From positions 496,001-560,000 of the forward strand of contig NZ_BLLG01000002.1 of NCBI RefSeq assembly GCF_011766325.1: a stretch of 64,000 nucleotides of DNA, written 5' to 3'. The notes beneath the pieces were generated by a model, which ran no database searches, was not told the origin of the DNA, and saw only the letters and a program-made list of their open reading frames with translations. Made by a program: the position numbers and the translations under genes. This document shows, in pieces, positions 28,636 to 37,659 of the stretch (positions within the stretch are counted from its first letter, which is position 1; every line of letters starts with the position of its first letter). This DNA is from Streptomyces pacificus (GTDB lineage: Bacteria > Actinomycetota > Actinomycetes > Streptomycetales > Streptomycetaceae).

Positions 28636-29880
28636 TCATGCGGTGACGTCTTCGGCCGTTTCGTCCGACGGTGCACGCCGTGCGCGGCCGAGTACGGTCA
28701 GCACCAGAGCGACGACGGCGAGCGCCGCGCCGACGGCGACGGGCAGCGCGGGCCCGGCGAGGTCGAGCAGCATCCCGGTCAGTGCCGCACTCAGCGCGCC
28801 GCCGCCTGCGGTTGCCGTCGCCATCCAGCCGAACGCCTCCGCCCTGCGGTCCTCCGGGGACGCCTCGGCGATCTGCTCGTAGGTGGCCGCCAGAGTCGGC
28901 GCGATGGCCGTCCCGCCGAGGAACAGCGCCACGACGACCGGCCAGAGGGGCACCGCCGCCATGACCGGCGGGAGCAGGACGGCGAGCGCGGCCATCCCGG
29001 CGGCCATCCCGGCGACCCGCAGCGCCCGGGGCAGTCCCCGGGCAAAGGTGCTCAGCGCGAGTCCGCCGGCCAGCGAGCCCGCCGTCCAGCAGGCGGTCAG
29101 CACCCCGGCCAGGGCGGGACGGCCGATGTTCTGCGTCCAGGCCACCACCGACAGGTTGACGGCGAAGATCGCGGCCGTGACCAGCATCGAGATCGCGACC
29201 ACCCGGACGAACGGGCCCTCGGTCAGGAGGGACCGCCGGACGGGACGCTCGCCGCGCTGCGGCAACGGCTCGCCGCCCACGCCGGCGCGGCCGAGCGAGG
29301 CGCCGAAGACGAGAGCCGCGACCAGGGTCAGCACCGCCGTGACACCCACCGCCCAGTACGGCCCCGCGACGGCGATGACCAGGGAGGCGAGCAGCGGCCC
29401 GGTGACGGTGACCACCTCCGACGCGGTCGCCTCGGCCGTGTAGAGCACGGCGGTCAGCTCCGAACCGACGATCTTGGGCCACACCGCCCGGCTGATCTGG
29501 GACACCGGCACGGCACTGAGCCCGGTCACCAGCGCGACGAGCACGACCACCGGCCACCAGGACGCGGGCGCCCTCGCCGCGAGCGTCACGATCACGGCCA
29601 GGCCCGCCGTGTAGCCGATGCCCGTGATGACCAGCAGCCGGACGGCCGAGCCGCGGTCCGCCGCCCGTCCGCGCAGGGGCCCGGCCGCGCCCTGGCCCAG
29701 GGTCAGCGCGCCGAAGACCAGGCCGACGACCACATACGAGTGGCTCCAGCGCACCAGCATCAGCGACAGCGCGATCGGCAGAGCCGACACGTTGAGCCGG
29801 CCCAGCATCGACCAGACGAACAGCCGGGGCAGACCCTGAACCCTCATCAGGTCCGTGACGCCATGCACCGGTGGGGACAC
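28636..29880 (-). CDS. MFS transporter, probable efflux pump of the cluster
   Basis: About 414 residues with ten to twelve hydrophobic segments separated by short basic loops, e.g. GPLRGRAADRG between early helices, as in DHA-type exporters. It heads the reverse-strand operon with the hydrolase and P450 and probably exports the polyketide. GTG 29880 is preferred, with AAGGA six bases upstream; a farther start at 29922 would add 14 residues. Substrate specificity is inferred from location only. Confidence 0.85.
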   Translation of the reverse strand: MSPPVHGVTDLMRVQGLPRLFVWSMLGRLNVSALPIALSLMLVRWSHSYVVVGLVFGALTLGQGAAGPLRGRAADRGSAVRLLVITGIGYTAGLAVIVTLAARAPASWWPVVVLVALVTGLSAVPVSQISRAVWPKIVGSELTAVLYTAEATASEVVTVTGPLLASLVIAVAGPYWAVGVTAVLTLVAALVFGASLGRAGVGGEPLPQRGERPVRRSLLTEGPFVRVVAISMLVTAAIFAVNLSVVAWTQNIGRPALAGVLTACWTAGSLAGGLALSTFARGLPRALRVAGMAAGMAALAVLLPPVMAAVPLWPVVVALFLGGTAIAPTLAATYEQIAEASPEDRRAEAFGWMATATAGGGALSAALTGMLLDLAGPALPVAVGAALAVVALVLTVLGRARRAPSDETAEDVTA

Positions 29881-30261
29881 GTGGAGTCCTTCCTTGAGGG
29901 CCACCGCGGGCCCCTGACTCAACCAGGGCCGGCGACGGGCCAGAACCCCTACGAGCCCCTAGCCCACCTCGGCCGCAGGCTCCCGGGAACCGTTCCGGCT
30001 CTTCGTGTCCAGGTCGCCGAACCGCTCGGCAGCTCACGGGAATCAGTGCGTCGCCGGGTGGGCCGGCCGCATCACCGCCACCGGCTTGCCCGGCGGCCCC
30101 AGCCGCGCGTGCCCCCCAGCCGCGCGTGCCCCGCGGGCGCCGCGGGCGCCGCGGCCCAGCGCGCCCGGCGGTCCCCCGGCCGGCCCACCGCGTCCCGCCG
30201 CGCCGGGCGCCACGGCGCGGCGGCGCGCGAGGGCACGCGGTCCCGCGCGTAATCTCACGCC
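29881..30261. other. Intergenic region, probable right border of the biosynthetic cluster
   Basis: No gene. It separates the reverse-strand operon from the KimA-like permease. A TAATCT (30250-30255) lies six bases before GTG 30262, which would make that transcript leaderless. Confidence 0.5.
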
Positions 30262-32274
30262 GTGTTCCACGTGACGGCGTTCCTGAAGCGGCTGGTCCTG
30301 GGCCCGGCACTGCGGAGCGAGGAGCTGGGCCAGACGCTGCTGCCGAAGCGGCTGGCGCTGCCGATCTTCGCTTCCGACCCGCTCTCCTCGGTCGCCTACG
30401 CGACGCAGGAGATCCTGCTGGTCCTCACCCTGGGCGGGCTGGCCTATCTGCACTTCGCCCCGTGGATCGCCGCCGCGGTCGTGTTTCTGATGGTCGTCGT
30501 CGTGCTGTCGTACCGGCAGGTGGTGCACGCCTACCCGAGCGGCGGCGGCTCCTACGAGGTCGCCTCGGCCAACCTGGGTCCCTCGGCCGGTCTCGTGGTC
30601 GCCGCTGCGCTGCTGGTCGACTATGTGATGACGGTGGCCGTGTCGGTGGCCTCCGGAGTGGACAACGTCATCTCGGCGGTGCCCGCGCTCGCCGGGTACC
30701 GGGTGCCGATGGCCCTCGTCTTCGTCGGCCTGCTGACCGCCGCCAATCTGCGCGGGGTGCGGGAGTCCGGCCGGGCCTTCGCGGCACCGACGTACCTGTT
30801 CGTCGCCGGAGTGCTGCTGATGTGCGGGACCGGGCTGCTGCGCTGGGTCCTGGGCGATCCCCCGGTGGCGGCGACCGCGCGGTACGGGATCGAGCCGGAC
30901 CCGGCGGAGGCGGACCTCGCCGGCCTCGCCCTGGTGATGCTGGTGCTGCGGGCCTTCTCCAGCGGCTGCACGGCGCTCACCGGTGTCGAGGCGATCTCGA
31001 ACGGGGTGCCGGCCTTCCGCAAGCCGAAGCCGCGCAACGCGGCGGCCACCCTGGCCGTGATGGGACTCATCGCCGTCGCGATGTTCGCCGGCGTCACCGC
31101 GCTGGCGATCGTCGCCGACGTCCGCGTCGCCGACGACGCCTGCCGGCTGACGGGGCTCCCCGACTGCGGGAACCACACGCAGCGCACCGTCATCGCGCAA
31201 CTGGCCGCCGCCGTGTTCGGCGGGGAGAGCAGTTTCGGCTTCTTCTACGTCCAGGCCGCCACCGCCCTCGTGCTGGTCCTCGCCGCGAACACGGCCTTCA
31301 ACGGCTTCCCCCTGCTCGCCTCGATCCTCGCGCAGCACCGCTACCTCCCCCGCCAGCTGCACAACAGGGGCGACCGGCTCGCCTTCTCCAACGGCATCCT
31401 GGCGCTCGCCGTCGTCGCGGGGGCGCTGCTGTGGGCGTACGAGGCGAACGTCACGAGCCTCATCCACCTCTACATCCTCGGGGTGTTCACCTCGTTCACG
31501 CTCTGCCAGAGCGGCATGGTCCGGCACTGGACCCGCGAACTGCGCACCGAGGCCGACCCGGTGCTGCGCCGCCGGCACCGCACCTCGCGGATCGTCAACG
31601 GAACCGGCGCGGCCATCACCGCGCTCGTCCTGGTGATCGTGCTGGTCACCAAGTTCACCGAGGGCGCCTGGCTGGCGGTCCTCGCGGCCGCGGTGCTGTG
31701 GGCGGCGATGAGGGGCATCCGCAGGCACTACGACGCCACGTCTGCCGAGCTCGCCGTCGCCGACCCGCGCCGGGAGCTCGCGCCGCCCTCCCGGGTCGTC
31801 ACCGTGGTCCTGGTCTCCCAGCTGCACAAGGCGACGCTCCGGGCACTGGCGTACGCCCGGGCCACCCGCCCCCACCGGCTGGAGGCGGTGACCGTGGCCG
31901 TCGACCGGGAGGCCGCCCGGGAACTCAGGCGGGAGTGGGAGGAGGCCGGGATCGATGTGCCGCTGAAGATCCTGGACTCGCCCTACCGGGAGATCACCAA
32001 GCCCGCGCTGGCGTATGTGCGCTCGATCCGTCGCGAGAGCCCGAGGGACGTCGTCGCCGTGTTCATCCCCGAGTACGTCGTGGGCCACTGGTGGGAGAAC
32101 CTGCTGCACAACCAGTCCGCGCTGTGGCTGAAGAGCCGGCTGCTGTTCACACCCGGGGTGATGGTGACGAGCGTCCCCTGGCAGCTGCGGTCGGCCGCCC
32201 ACGCCGACCGCCCCGCCGCCCGCGCCCCGGGCGCCGTGCGCCGCGGCGAACCGGTGCCGCCCCCCAGGCGCTGA
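30262..32274 (+). CDS. KimA-like APC-superfamily permease (probable potassium importer)
   Basis: 670 residues. About twelve membrane segments fill residues 25-460, and a soluble C-terminal domain follows. The N-terminal LPKRLALPIFASDPLSSVAY and YPSGGGSYEVASANLG match the KimA/YdaO group of high-affinity K+ importers more than amino-acid permeases. In Bacillus KimA is controlled by c-di-AMP; whether that holds here is unknown. GTG 30262 is used; there is no Shine-Dalgarno sequence, and TAATCT just upstream suggests leaderless translation. This is likely a chromosomal gene outside the PKS cluster. Confidence 0.85.
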   Translation: MFHVTAFLKRLVLGPALRSEELGQTLLPKRLALPIFASDPLSSVAYATQEILLVLTLGGLAYLHFAPWIAAAVVFLMVVVVLSYRQVVHAYPSGGGSYEVASANLGPSAGLVVAAALLVDYVMTVAVSVASGVDNVISAVPALAGYRVPMALVFVGLLTAANLRGVRESGRAFAAPTYLFVAGVLLMCGTGLLRWVLGDPPVAATARYGIEPDPAEADLAGLALVMLVLRAFSSGCTALTGVEAISNGVPAFRKPKPRNAAATLAVMGLIAVAMFAGVTALAIVADVRVADDACRLTGLPDCGNHTQRTVIAQLAAAVFGGESSFGFFYVQAATALVLVLAANTAFNGFPLLASILAQHRYLPRQLHNRGDRLAFSNGILALAVVAGALLWAYEANVTSLIHLYILGVFTSFTLCQSGMVRHWTRELRTEADPVLRRRHRTSRIVNGTGAAITALVLVIVLVTKFTEGAWLAVLAAAVLWAAMRGIRRHYDATSAELAVADPRRELAPPSRVVTVVLVSQLHKATLRALAYARATRPHRLEAVTVAVDREAARELRREWEEAGIDVPLKILDSPYREITKPALAYVRSIRRESPRDVVAVFIPEYVVGHWWENLLHNQSALWLKSRLLFTPGVMVTSVPWQLRSAAHADRPAARAPGAVRRGEPVPPPRR

Positions 32275-32349
32275 CCGGTAACGCCCCCTCCCGGCGCCGG
32301 CCGGTACCGTCGTCTTGGCGCCACGGGCCCGCTGCCCGACACTGGACCG

Positions 32350-32832
32350 ATGACGCAGCGTGTGGATCTCGCGACCGTGATGGACCGGCTGGCCGTCGAC
32401 GAGATGGTCACCCGGTACGCGCTTGCCGTAGGCGACGGCGACTGGCCCGCCTACCGGGCGCTGTTCACCCGCGACGGGCGCGCCGACTACCGCGGTGCCG
32501 GCGGAGTCGAGGGGCCCGCCGCGGAGGTGGCCGCCTGGCTCGAGGAGACGATGCTGCCGTTCCCCGTGCGCCAGCACCTCATCGTGAACCGGCGGGTGCG
32601 GCTGCGGGGCGCGGCCGGGTACATGGGAGACCGGGCGGACGCGGAGGCCGACGCGGAGGCGGACGTGGAGGCGGACTACGTCACCCCGATGCAGCCGGAG
32701 TCGGGCGACGGCTTCCTGGCCGGCGGCCGGTGCGCGTTCGGCCTGGCGCGCGGGGACGGAGGATGGCGGCTGCGCTCGGTCACCGTCCGCGAGAAGTGGC
32801 GGCGTGCGGCGCTCCTGCGCGCGGCCGAATGA
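32350..32832 (+). CDS. NTF2/SnoaL-like protein
   Basis: 160 residues with the start of a SnoaL-like cone fold (MDRLAVDEMVTRYALAVGDGDW and YRALFTRDGRADYRG). Members bind small hydrophobic ligands and include dehydratases, isomerases and many of unknown role. An acidic imperfect repeat (DAEADAEADVEADY near 95-110) interrupts the fold and is encoded by a repeated GCGGA(G/C) tract. Function is unassigned. It sits between the permease and lnt. Confidence 0.75.
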   Translation: MTQRVDLATVMDRLAVDEMVTRYALAVGDGDWPAYRALFTRDGRADYRGAGGVEGPAAEVAAWLEETMLPFPVRQHLIVNRRVRLRGAAGYMGDRADAEADAEADVEADYVTPMQPESGDGFLAGGRCAFGLARGDGGWRLRSVTVREKWRRAALLRAAE

Positions 32833-32904
32833 TCGACGCTGCCCGTCCCGGCCCGGGCCGCTCCGCCACACTGGAGGCAGACAACGCTCTCGTGGAGGCG
32901 CCGC

Positions 32905-34512
32905 ATGCGGATTCCGGTGGGCCGGCGGGAGCAGCCGGGGCGGCTGCTGTCCTCGCCGTGGTGGCGGGGCGCGGCCGCGGTGGCGGCGGGCGCGCTGCCC
33001 GCGCTCGCGTTTCCCGAGCCCGGGCTCTGGTGGTTCGCGTTCGTGGCGCTCGTGCCGTGGCTGCTGCTGGTCCGTGCCGCGCCCTCGGCCCGCCGGGCCG
33101 CGCTGGACGGCTGGCTGGGCGGTGTCGGCTTCATGATCGCCGTGCACCACTGGCTGGTGCCGAATCTGCATGTCTTCCTCGTCGTCCTGGCGGCCCTGCT
33201 CGGGCTGCTGTGGGCCCCGTGGGGGCTGCTGGTCCACCGGGCGCTGGGCGGCCGCCCCCGCGCCGGGCGGGCGGCGGTGGCGATCGCCGTCGTCCCCTCG
33301 GGCTGGCTGGCGATCGAACTGGTCCGCTCCTGGGAGGTTCTCGGCGGCCCGTGGGGACTGCTGGGCGCGAGTCAGTGGCAGGTCCCGCCGGCCCTTCGGC
33401 TCGCCTCGCTGGGCGGGGTGTGGCTGGTGACGCTGCTGGTGGTGGCGGTGAACACCGCGGCGGCCGTGCTGATGGCCGTGCCCCCGGCGCGGCTTCCCGC
33501 AGTCGCGGCCCTGTGCGCGTGCGCCCTGGCCGTCGGCGCGGTGTGGCTCTGGGTGCCGAGGCCGGACCGGACGGGCGAAGTGGTCCGGGTCGCGGTCGTC
33601 CAGCCGGGGGTCGTCAACGGCCTGGGCGGGGCGGAGCGGCGGTTCGCCCTGAGCGAGGAGCTGACCCGGCAGCTGGCGGGGCAGCGGCCCGACCTCGTGG
33701 TGTGGGGTGAGAGCAGTGTCGGCGCGGACCTGGCGGCACGGCCCGATCTGGCGGCACGGCTCGGCGCGCTGTCTCAGAAGGTGGGGGCCGATCTGCTGGT
33801 GAACGTCGACGCACGGCGCTCCGACCGGCCGGGCATCTTCAAGAGCAGTGTGCTGGTGGGTCCCGGCGGTCCGACCGGAGACCGGTACGACAAGATGCGG
33901 CTGGTCCCCTTCGGCGAGTACGTCCCGTTCCGCACCCTGCTCGGCTGGGTCACGTCGGTGGGCGAGGCCGCGGGCGAGGACCGGATGCGCGGCGACCGCC
34001 AGGTCGTGATGACCCTGCCGGCCGAGGAGGGCCGGGCGGATCTGCGGGTGGGACCGCTGGTGTGCTTCGAGTCGGCGTTCCCCGACATGAGCCGAAGCCT
34101 GGCGAGGAGCGGCGCCGGGCTTCTCGTGGCGCAGTCCGCGACCTCCACGTTCCAGGACAGCTGGGCGCCCGCGCAGCACGCCTCGCTGGCGGCGCTGCGG
34201 GCCGCGGAGTCGGGCCGGCCGATGGTGCACGCCACGCTGACGGGGGTGAGCGCGGTGCACGGGCCGGACGGGGAGCCGCTGGGGCCGCGGCTGGGTACGG
34301 ACGAGAGCACCGCGGCCGTCTACGAGATCCCGCTCGCGCAGGGCACCACGCCGTATGTCCGGTTCGGGGACTGGGCGGTGTACGGCGCGCTGGCGGTGCT
34401 GGCCGGGTTCTGCGGGGCGGAGGGCGTGCGCGCCCTCAGGAAGCCGGCCGCGGAGCCTCCCGCGCCCTCCACTCGCCCGTCCCACGGATCGGCGGCACCC
34501 CCGGGGCACTGA
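32905..34512 (+). CDS. lnt: Apolipoprotein N-acyltransferase
   Basis: 535 residues. Six or more N-terminal membrane helices precede a nitrilase-fold domain. The catalytic Glu (VWGES), Lys (YDKMRLVPFGEYVPF) and Cys (GPLVCFESAFPDMSR) are all present in the expected order. Lnt N-acylates the lipobox Cys of mature lipoproteins at the outer face of the membrane; Streptomyces often carry more than one copy. ATG 32905 follows TGGAGG by six bases. Two lipoproteins in this window (the solute-binding protein and the Rieske protein) would be substrates in principle. Confidence 0.92.
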   Translation: MRIPVGRREQPGRLLSSPWWRGAAAVAAGALPALAFPEPGLWWFAFVALVPWLLLVRAAPSARRAALDGWLGGVGFMIAVHHWLVPNLHVFLVVLAALLGLLWAPWGLLVHRALGGRPRAGRAAVAIAVVPSGWLAIELVRSWEVLGGPWGLLGASQWQVPPALRLASLGGVWLVTLLVVAVNTAAAVLMAVPPARLPAVAALCACALAVGAVWLWVPRPDRTGEVVRVAVVQPGVVNGLGGAERRFALSEELTRQLAGQRPDLVVWGESSVGADLAARPDLAARLGALSQKVGADLLVNVDARRSDRPGIFKSSVLVGPGGPTGDRYDKMRLVPFGEYVPFRTLLGWVTSVGEAAGEDRMRGDRQVVMTLPAEEGRADLRVGPLVCFESAFPDMSRSLARSGAGLLVAQSATSTFQDSWAPAQHASLAALRAAESGRPMVHATLTGVSAVHGPDGEPLGPRLGTDESTAAVYEIPLAQGTTPYVRFGDWAVYGALAVLAGFCGAEGVRALRKPAAEPPAPSTRPSHGSAAPPGH

Positions 34513-34589
34513 CCGGGGCACTGAACGGGGCTACCTCGATCTGCGGCGCCGCCTCGAAACCCTGGCGGCAGCCCCGGCGGAGCGGCTCC

Positions 34590-35063
34590 TCAGAGGTCCG
34601 ACAGGCGGCGGTCCAGCCGGTCGATGGCCGCGCGCACCCCGTTGCCGTAGCCGTCGTCCCCGAGGGCCGCCGAGGCCGCCCTGGCACGGTCGAGATGGGC
34701 CCGGGCGGCCTCGGGCCGGTGGAGCTTCAGATAGTCGGCGGCCAGATTGAGATGGAGCGACGGATAGAGCCCCCGGGCGGTCACCGCGGCACCCGGCCGC
34801 TCCGGCCGCTCCTGGCCGAGCGCATCGGCGGCCGCGAGCGCCCTGAGGTCCCAGGCGAGCTCGTCGCCGGGGTCGTCCTGGGTGTCCGCCAGATAGTGGG
34901 CGAGCGTGCAGCGGTGCAGAGGGTCGCCGTCCTGCCCCAGCTGCTCCCACAGCGCGGAGAAGCGGTTGCGTGCCTCCTCGCGGTCGCCGCCGTGCAGCAG
35001 CATGATCGCCTGCCCGATCCTGGTCGTGACCGCGTCGCCCGACGCCCCCTGCTGTTCCACCAC
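34590..35063 (-). CDS. TPR-like helical protein of unknown function
   Basis: About 157 residues, mostly amphipathic helices (IGQAIMLLHGGDREEARNRF, LHLNLAADYLKLHRPEAARA) resembling tetratricopeptide units. The start is set at GTG 35063 because GGAGGG lies five bases upstream; longer frames lack such a site. It reads in the same direction as ung, 46 bp away at its upstream-facing side. Members in Streptomyces are annotated only as TPR proteins, and the role is unknown. Confidence 0.7.
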   Translation of the reverse strand: MVEQQGASGDAVTTRIGQAIMLLHGGDREEARNRFSALWEQLGQDGDPLHRCTLAHYLADTQDDPGDELAWDLRALAAADALGQERPERPGAAVTARGLYPSLHLNLAADYLKLHRPEAARAHLDRARAASAALGDDGYGNGVRAAIDRLDRRLSDL

Positions 35064-35174
35064 TGCGGCCCTCCAGCGCACCTCGACCCGTTGTTCCGAC
35101 GCTAGCCGCCGCCGGCGGCGATCCGGCACAGGCTCGGGCGGCGGCCCGAACCTGTCAGCCGGGTGCGCCGCCCG

Positions 35175-35858
35175 TCAGCCGAGGTCGGGGATGCGCCAGT
35201 CGACGGCCTCGTGGCCCTGCGCGGCCAGCGCCTCGTTGATCCTGGTGAAGGGGCGCGACCCGAAGAACCGCTTGGCGGACAGCGGGGAGGGGTGCGCGCC
35301 CTTGACCACGACATGGCGCGTCTCGTCGATCAGCGGCAGCTTCTTCTGCGCGTAGTTGCCCCAGAGCACGAAGACCGCCGGGTCCGGCCGCGAGGCGACC
35401 GCGCGGATCACCGCGTCGGTGAACTTCTCCCAGCCCTTGCCCTTGTGCGAGTTCGCCTCGCCGGCCCGGACCGTCAGCACGGCGTTGAGCAGCAGCACGC
35501 CCTGCTCGGCCCACGGCGTCAGACAGCCGTTGTCCGGCACCGGCAGACCGAGCTCCTCCCGCATCTCCTTGTAGATGTTCCGCAGCGAGGGCGGGACCCG
35601 GACGCCCGGTCGCACGGAGAAGCACAGTCCGTGGCCCTGCCCCTCCCCGTGGTACGGGTCCTGCCCGAGGACCAGCACCTTCACCCGGTCGTAGGGCGTG
35701 GCGTCCAGCGCAGCGAAGACCTCCTCGCGCGGCGGGTACACCGGCCCCCTGGCGCGCTCGTCCTCGACGAAGTCGAGGAGCTCCTTGAAGTAGGGCTGCT
35801 GGAGCTCCTCTCCGAGGACGCCGCGCCACGACGCGGGCAGCATGTCGGTGTCGGTCAC
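35175..35858 (-). CDS. ung: Uracil-DNA glycosylase, family 1
   Basis: 227 residues. The water-activating motif GQDPYHGEGQ (catalytic Asp), the uracil-binding stretch LLLNAVLTV and the intercalation motif HPSPLSAKRFFGS are all present. It removes uracil from DNA to start base-excision repair. It has a GTG start with GGAGG eight bases upstream. Length and motifs are typical. Confidence 0.96.
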   Translation of the reverse strand: MTDTDMLPASWRGVLGEELQQPYFKELLDFVEDERARGPVYPPREEVFAALDATPYDRVKVLVLGQDPYHGEGQGHGLCFSVRPGVRVPPSLRNIYKEMREELGLPVPDNGCLTPWAEQGVLLLNAVLTVRAGEANSHKGKGWEKFTDAVIRAVASRPDPAVFVLWGNYAQKKLPLIDETRHVVVKGAHPSPLSAKRFFGSRPFTRINEALAAQGHEAVDWRIPDLG

Positions 35859-35960
35859 GTCAACAACCTCCGGTGTGCGATCGGTTACCGTCCACCGAAC
35901 CTACCCCCGGCCACTGACAGCGCTCCCGCCGGTGGCGGCGGCACGGCGGACGGCCCACCG

Positions 35961-37541
35961 CTACCAGCTGGTCTGCCGGTGCAGCGACCACAGCTGCATG
36001 ATCATCTGGGGGTCGAGGGCGCGCTCGGTGCCCGCGATCTCCTCGCCCGACGCGATGTAGATCTTGCCCTGCCACAGCGGGAGCAGCCGCACGTCCTCCA
36101 CCAGGATCGCCTGGGCCCGCTCGAACTTCTTGGACACCGCTCCCCGGTCGCTCAGCTGGCGGGTCTGCGGCAGCAGCTGCTGGGTGATCTCCGGGCTGTC
36201 GTAGGGCGTCCCGAGCACGTTCTCCTTGCCGACGAAGGGCGCGATGAAGTTGTCGGGGTCCGGGAAGTCGGGGAACCAGCCACGCCCGAAGACGGGATAG
36301 CTGCCCTTCTGGTAGCCCTCCTGGAAGTCCTTCCAGGGCTTGCCCTGGATCGTGACCTCGAACAGCTCGGACTGCTCCAGCTGCCGCTTGATCTCGGCGA
36401 ACTCGGCGGCGGTGGCCGAGCCGTAGCGGTCGGTCGTGAACCAGAGGTCGAGTTCGACCGGCGTCTCGACGCCCGCCTCCTCCAGGATGTCCCGCGCCTT
36501 CGCCGCGCTGGGGTCGCCGTACCTGTCGAAGAAACTGGTGGCGTGGCCCGCGATGCCCTTGGGAACCATGGAGTACAGCGGCTCGGCCGTGCCCCGGTAC
36601 ACCTTGTCGACGAGTTCGCCGCGGTCGATCAGCTGGGCGATCGCCTGCCGGACCTCGACCTCGCCGGCGGCGGGGTCCTCGGGGTTGAACACCAGGTAGC
36701 GGATGTCGACTCCGGGGCTCTCCACGATCTGGAGGCCCTCGTTCGCCTCCTTCTTCTCCTGGAGATCGACGACCTCCTCCGCGGTAAGTCCCAGGTAGGT
36801 GGCGTCGATCTCCTTGTTCTTGAGCGCGGCCACCATGGCCTCGGACTGCGTGAAGTAGCGGATGGTGACGGCGTGGTTCTTGCGGTCGGCGAAGCCGTTG
36901 TAGCGGGCGTTCTTCCTGAGTTCGGCCCGCTCGCCCTCTTCGTACGACTCCAGGGTGAAGGGACCCGAGCCGGTGAGCCCGCCGTCCTCCCGCAGCTTGT
37001 CGGCGGGGTACTCGGCCGGGTCGACCAGGGCCATCGCCGGGGTGGCGAGCACGAACGGGAACGTGGCGTCCGGCTTGGAGAGCTCGAAGACGACCGTGCG
37101 CGCCCCCTCCGTGCGTATCTCCTTCAGCGAGCCCAGCAGCCCGTTGGGCCCGCCGTTGACGTCGATGGTGCGGATGCGGTCGATCGAGTGCTTGACCGCG
37201 GTCGCGTCCAGCACGTGCCCGTTGGAGAAGGTCAGCCCCTCGCGGAGGGTGCACCGCAGCTCGGTGTTGGTGGAATCGGCGAACGTGCACTGCTCCGCGG
37301 CGTCCGGCTGGGGGGAGGTGCTCGCCGTGGGGAAGCTCAGGAGCGTCTGGAAGACGTTCCGGTACAGCTCCCACGAGCTGTCCCAGGCGGCGGCGGGGTC
37401 GAGTGTGCTGGGCGCACTCGTCGTGCCGACCACGATGGGCTGCGCACCATCGGCGTCATCGTCCGAAAACAGACCGCATCCCGTCACCAGCGACAGCGAC
37501 GCAAGGGCTGCAGCCGCCCGCAGCATCGTCCGGTTGAACAC
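35961..37541 (-). CDS. ABC transporter family-5 solute-binding lipoprotein (oligopeptide type)
   Basis: About 526 residues. A lipoprotein signal peptide ends in lipobox LVTGC (Cys about 22), followed by an acidic linker and the SBP_bac_5 fold (FSNGHVLDATAVKHSIDRI, LTGSGPFTLESYEEG). GTG 37541 is preferred because GAGGA lies at a normal distance; GTG 37547 is too close. No permease or ATPase genes are adjacent, so it either supplies a transporter encoded elsewhere or works in sensing. Ligand class (peptide or other) is inferred from the family. Confidence 0.9.
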   Translation of the reverse strand: MFNRTMLRAAAALASLSLVTGCGLFSDDDADGAQPIVVGTTSAPSTLDPAAAWDSSWELYRNVFQTLLSFPTASTSPQPDAAEQCTFADSTNTELRCTLREGLTFSNGHVLDATAVKHSIDRIRTIDVNGGPNGLLGSLKEIRTEGARTVVFELSKPDATFPFVLATPAMALVDPAEYPADKLREDGGLTGSGPFTLESYEEGERAELRKNARYNGFADRKNHAVTIRYFTQSEAMVAALKNKEIDATYLGLTAEEVVDLQEKKEANEGLQIVESPGVDIRYLVFNPEDPAAGEVEVRQAIAQLIDRGELVDKVYRGTAEPLYSMVPKGIAGHATSFFDRYGDPSAAKARDILEEAGVETPVELDLWFTTDRYGSATAAEFAEIKRQLEQSELFEVTIQGKPWKDFQEGYQKGSYPVFGRGWFPDFPDPDNFIAPFVGKENVLGTPYDSPEITQQLLPQTRQLSDRGAVSKKFERAQAILVEDVRLLPLWQGKIYIASGEEIAGTERALDPQMIMQLWSLHRQTSW

Positions 37542-37587
37542 GTGCACGCTCCTCGTTCAGCCATGGGTCGGCGAACAATACCGCAGC

Positions 37588-37621
37588 GCCCCACCGGGAC
37601 AACGGCACAGCCCGGTGGGGC
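37588..37621 (-). terminator. Terminator hairpin of the SDR/fabG operon
   Basis: GCCCCACCGGG and its exact complement form an 11-bp stem around a 12-base loop, about 40 bp past the SDR stop and before the solute-binding protein start. Confidence 0.75.
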
Positions 37622-37659
37622 ACTTGAGTCGATTCTGAGCCATTCAGGAGAAAATCGGC

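Noticed and set aside
30000..30100. Possible c-di-AMP (ydaO) riboswitch upstream of the KimA-like gene, from GTCGCCGAACCG and ACGGGAATCA
   Set aside because: The second conserved block GGGGTGAATC is missing, and a -10-like TAATCT only six bases before the GTG start suggests a leaderless mRNA. A covariance-model search would decide.
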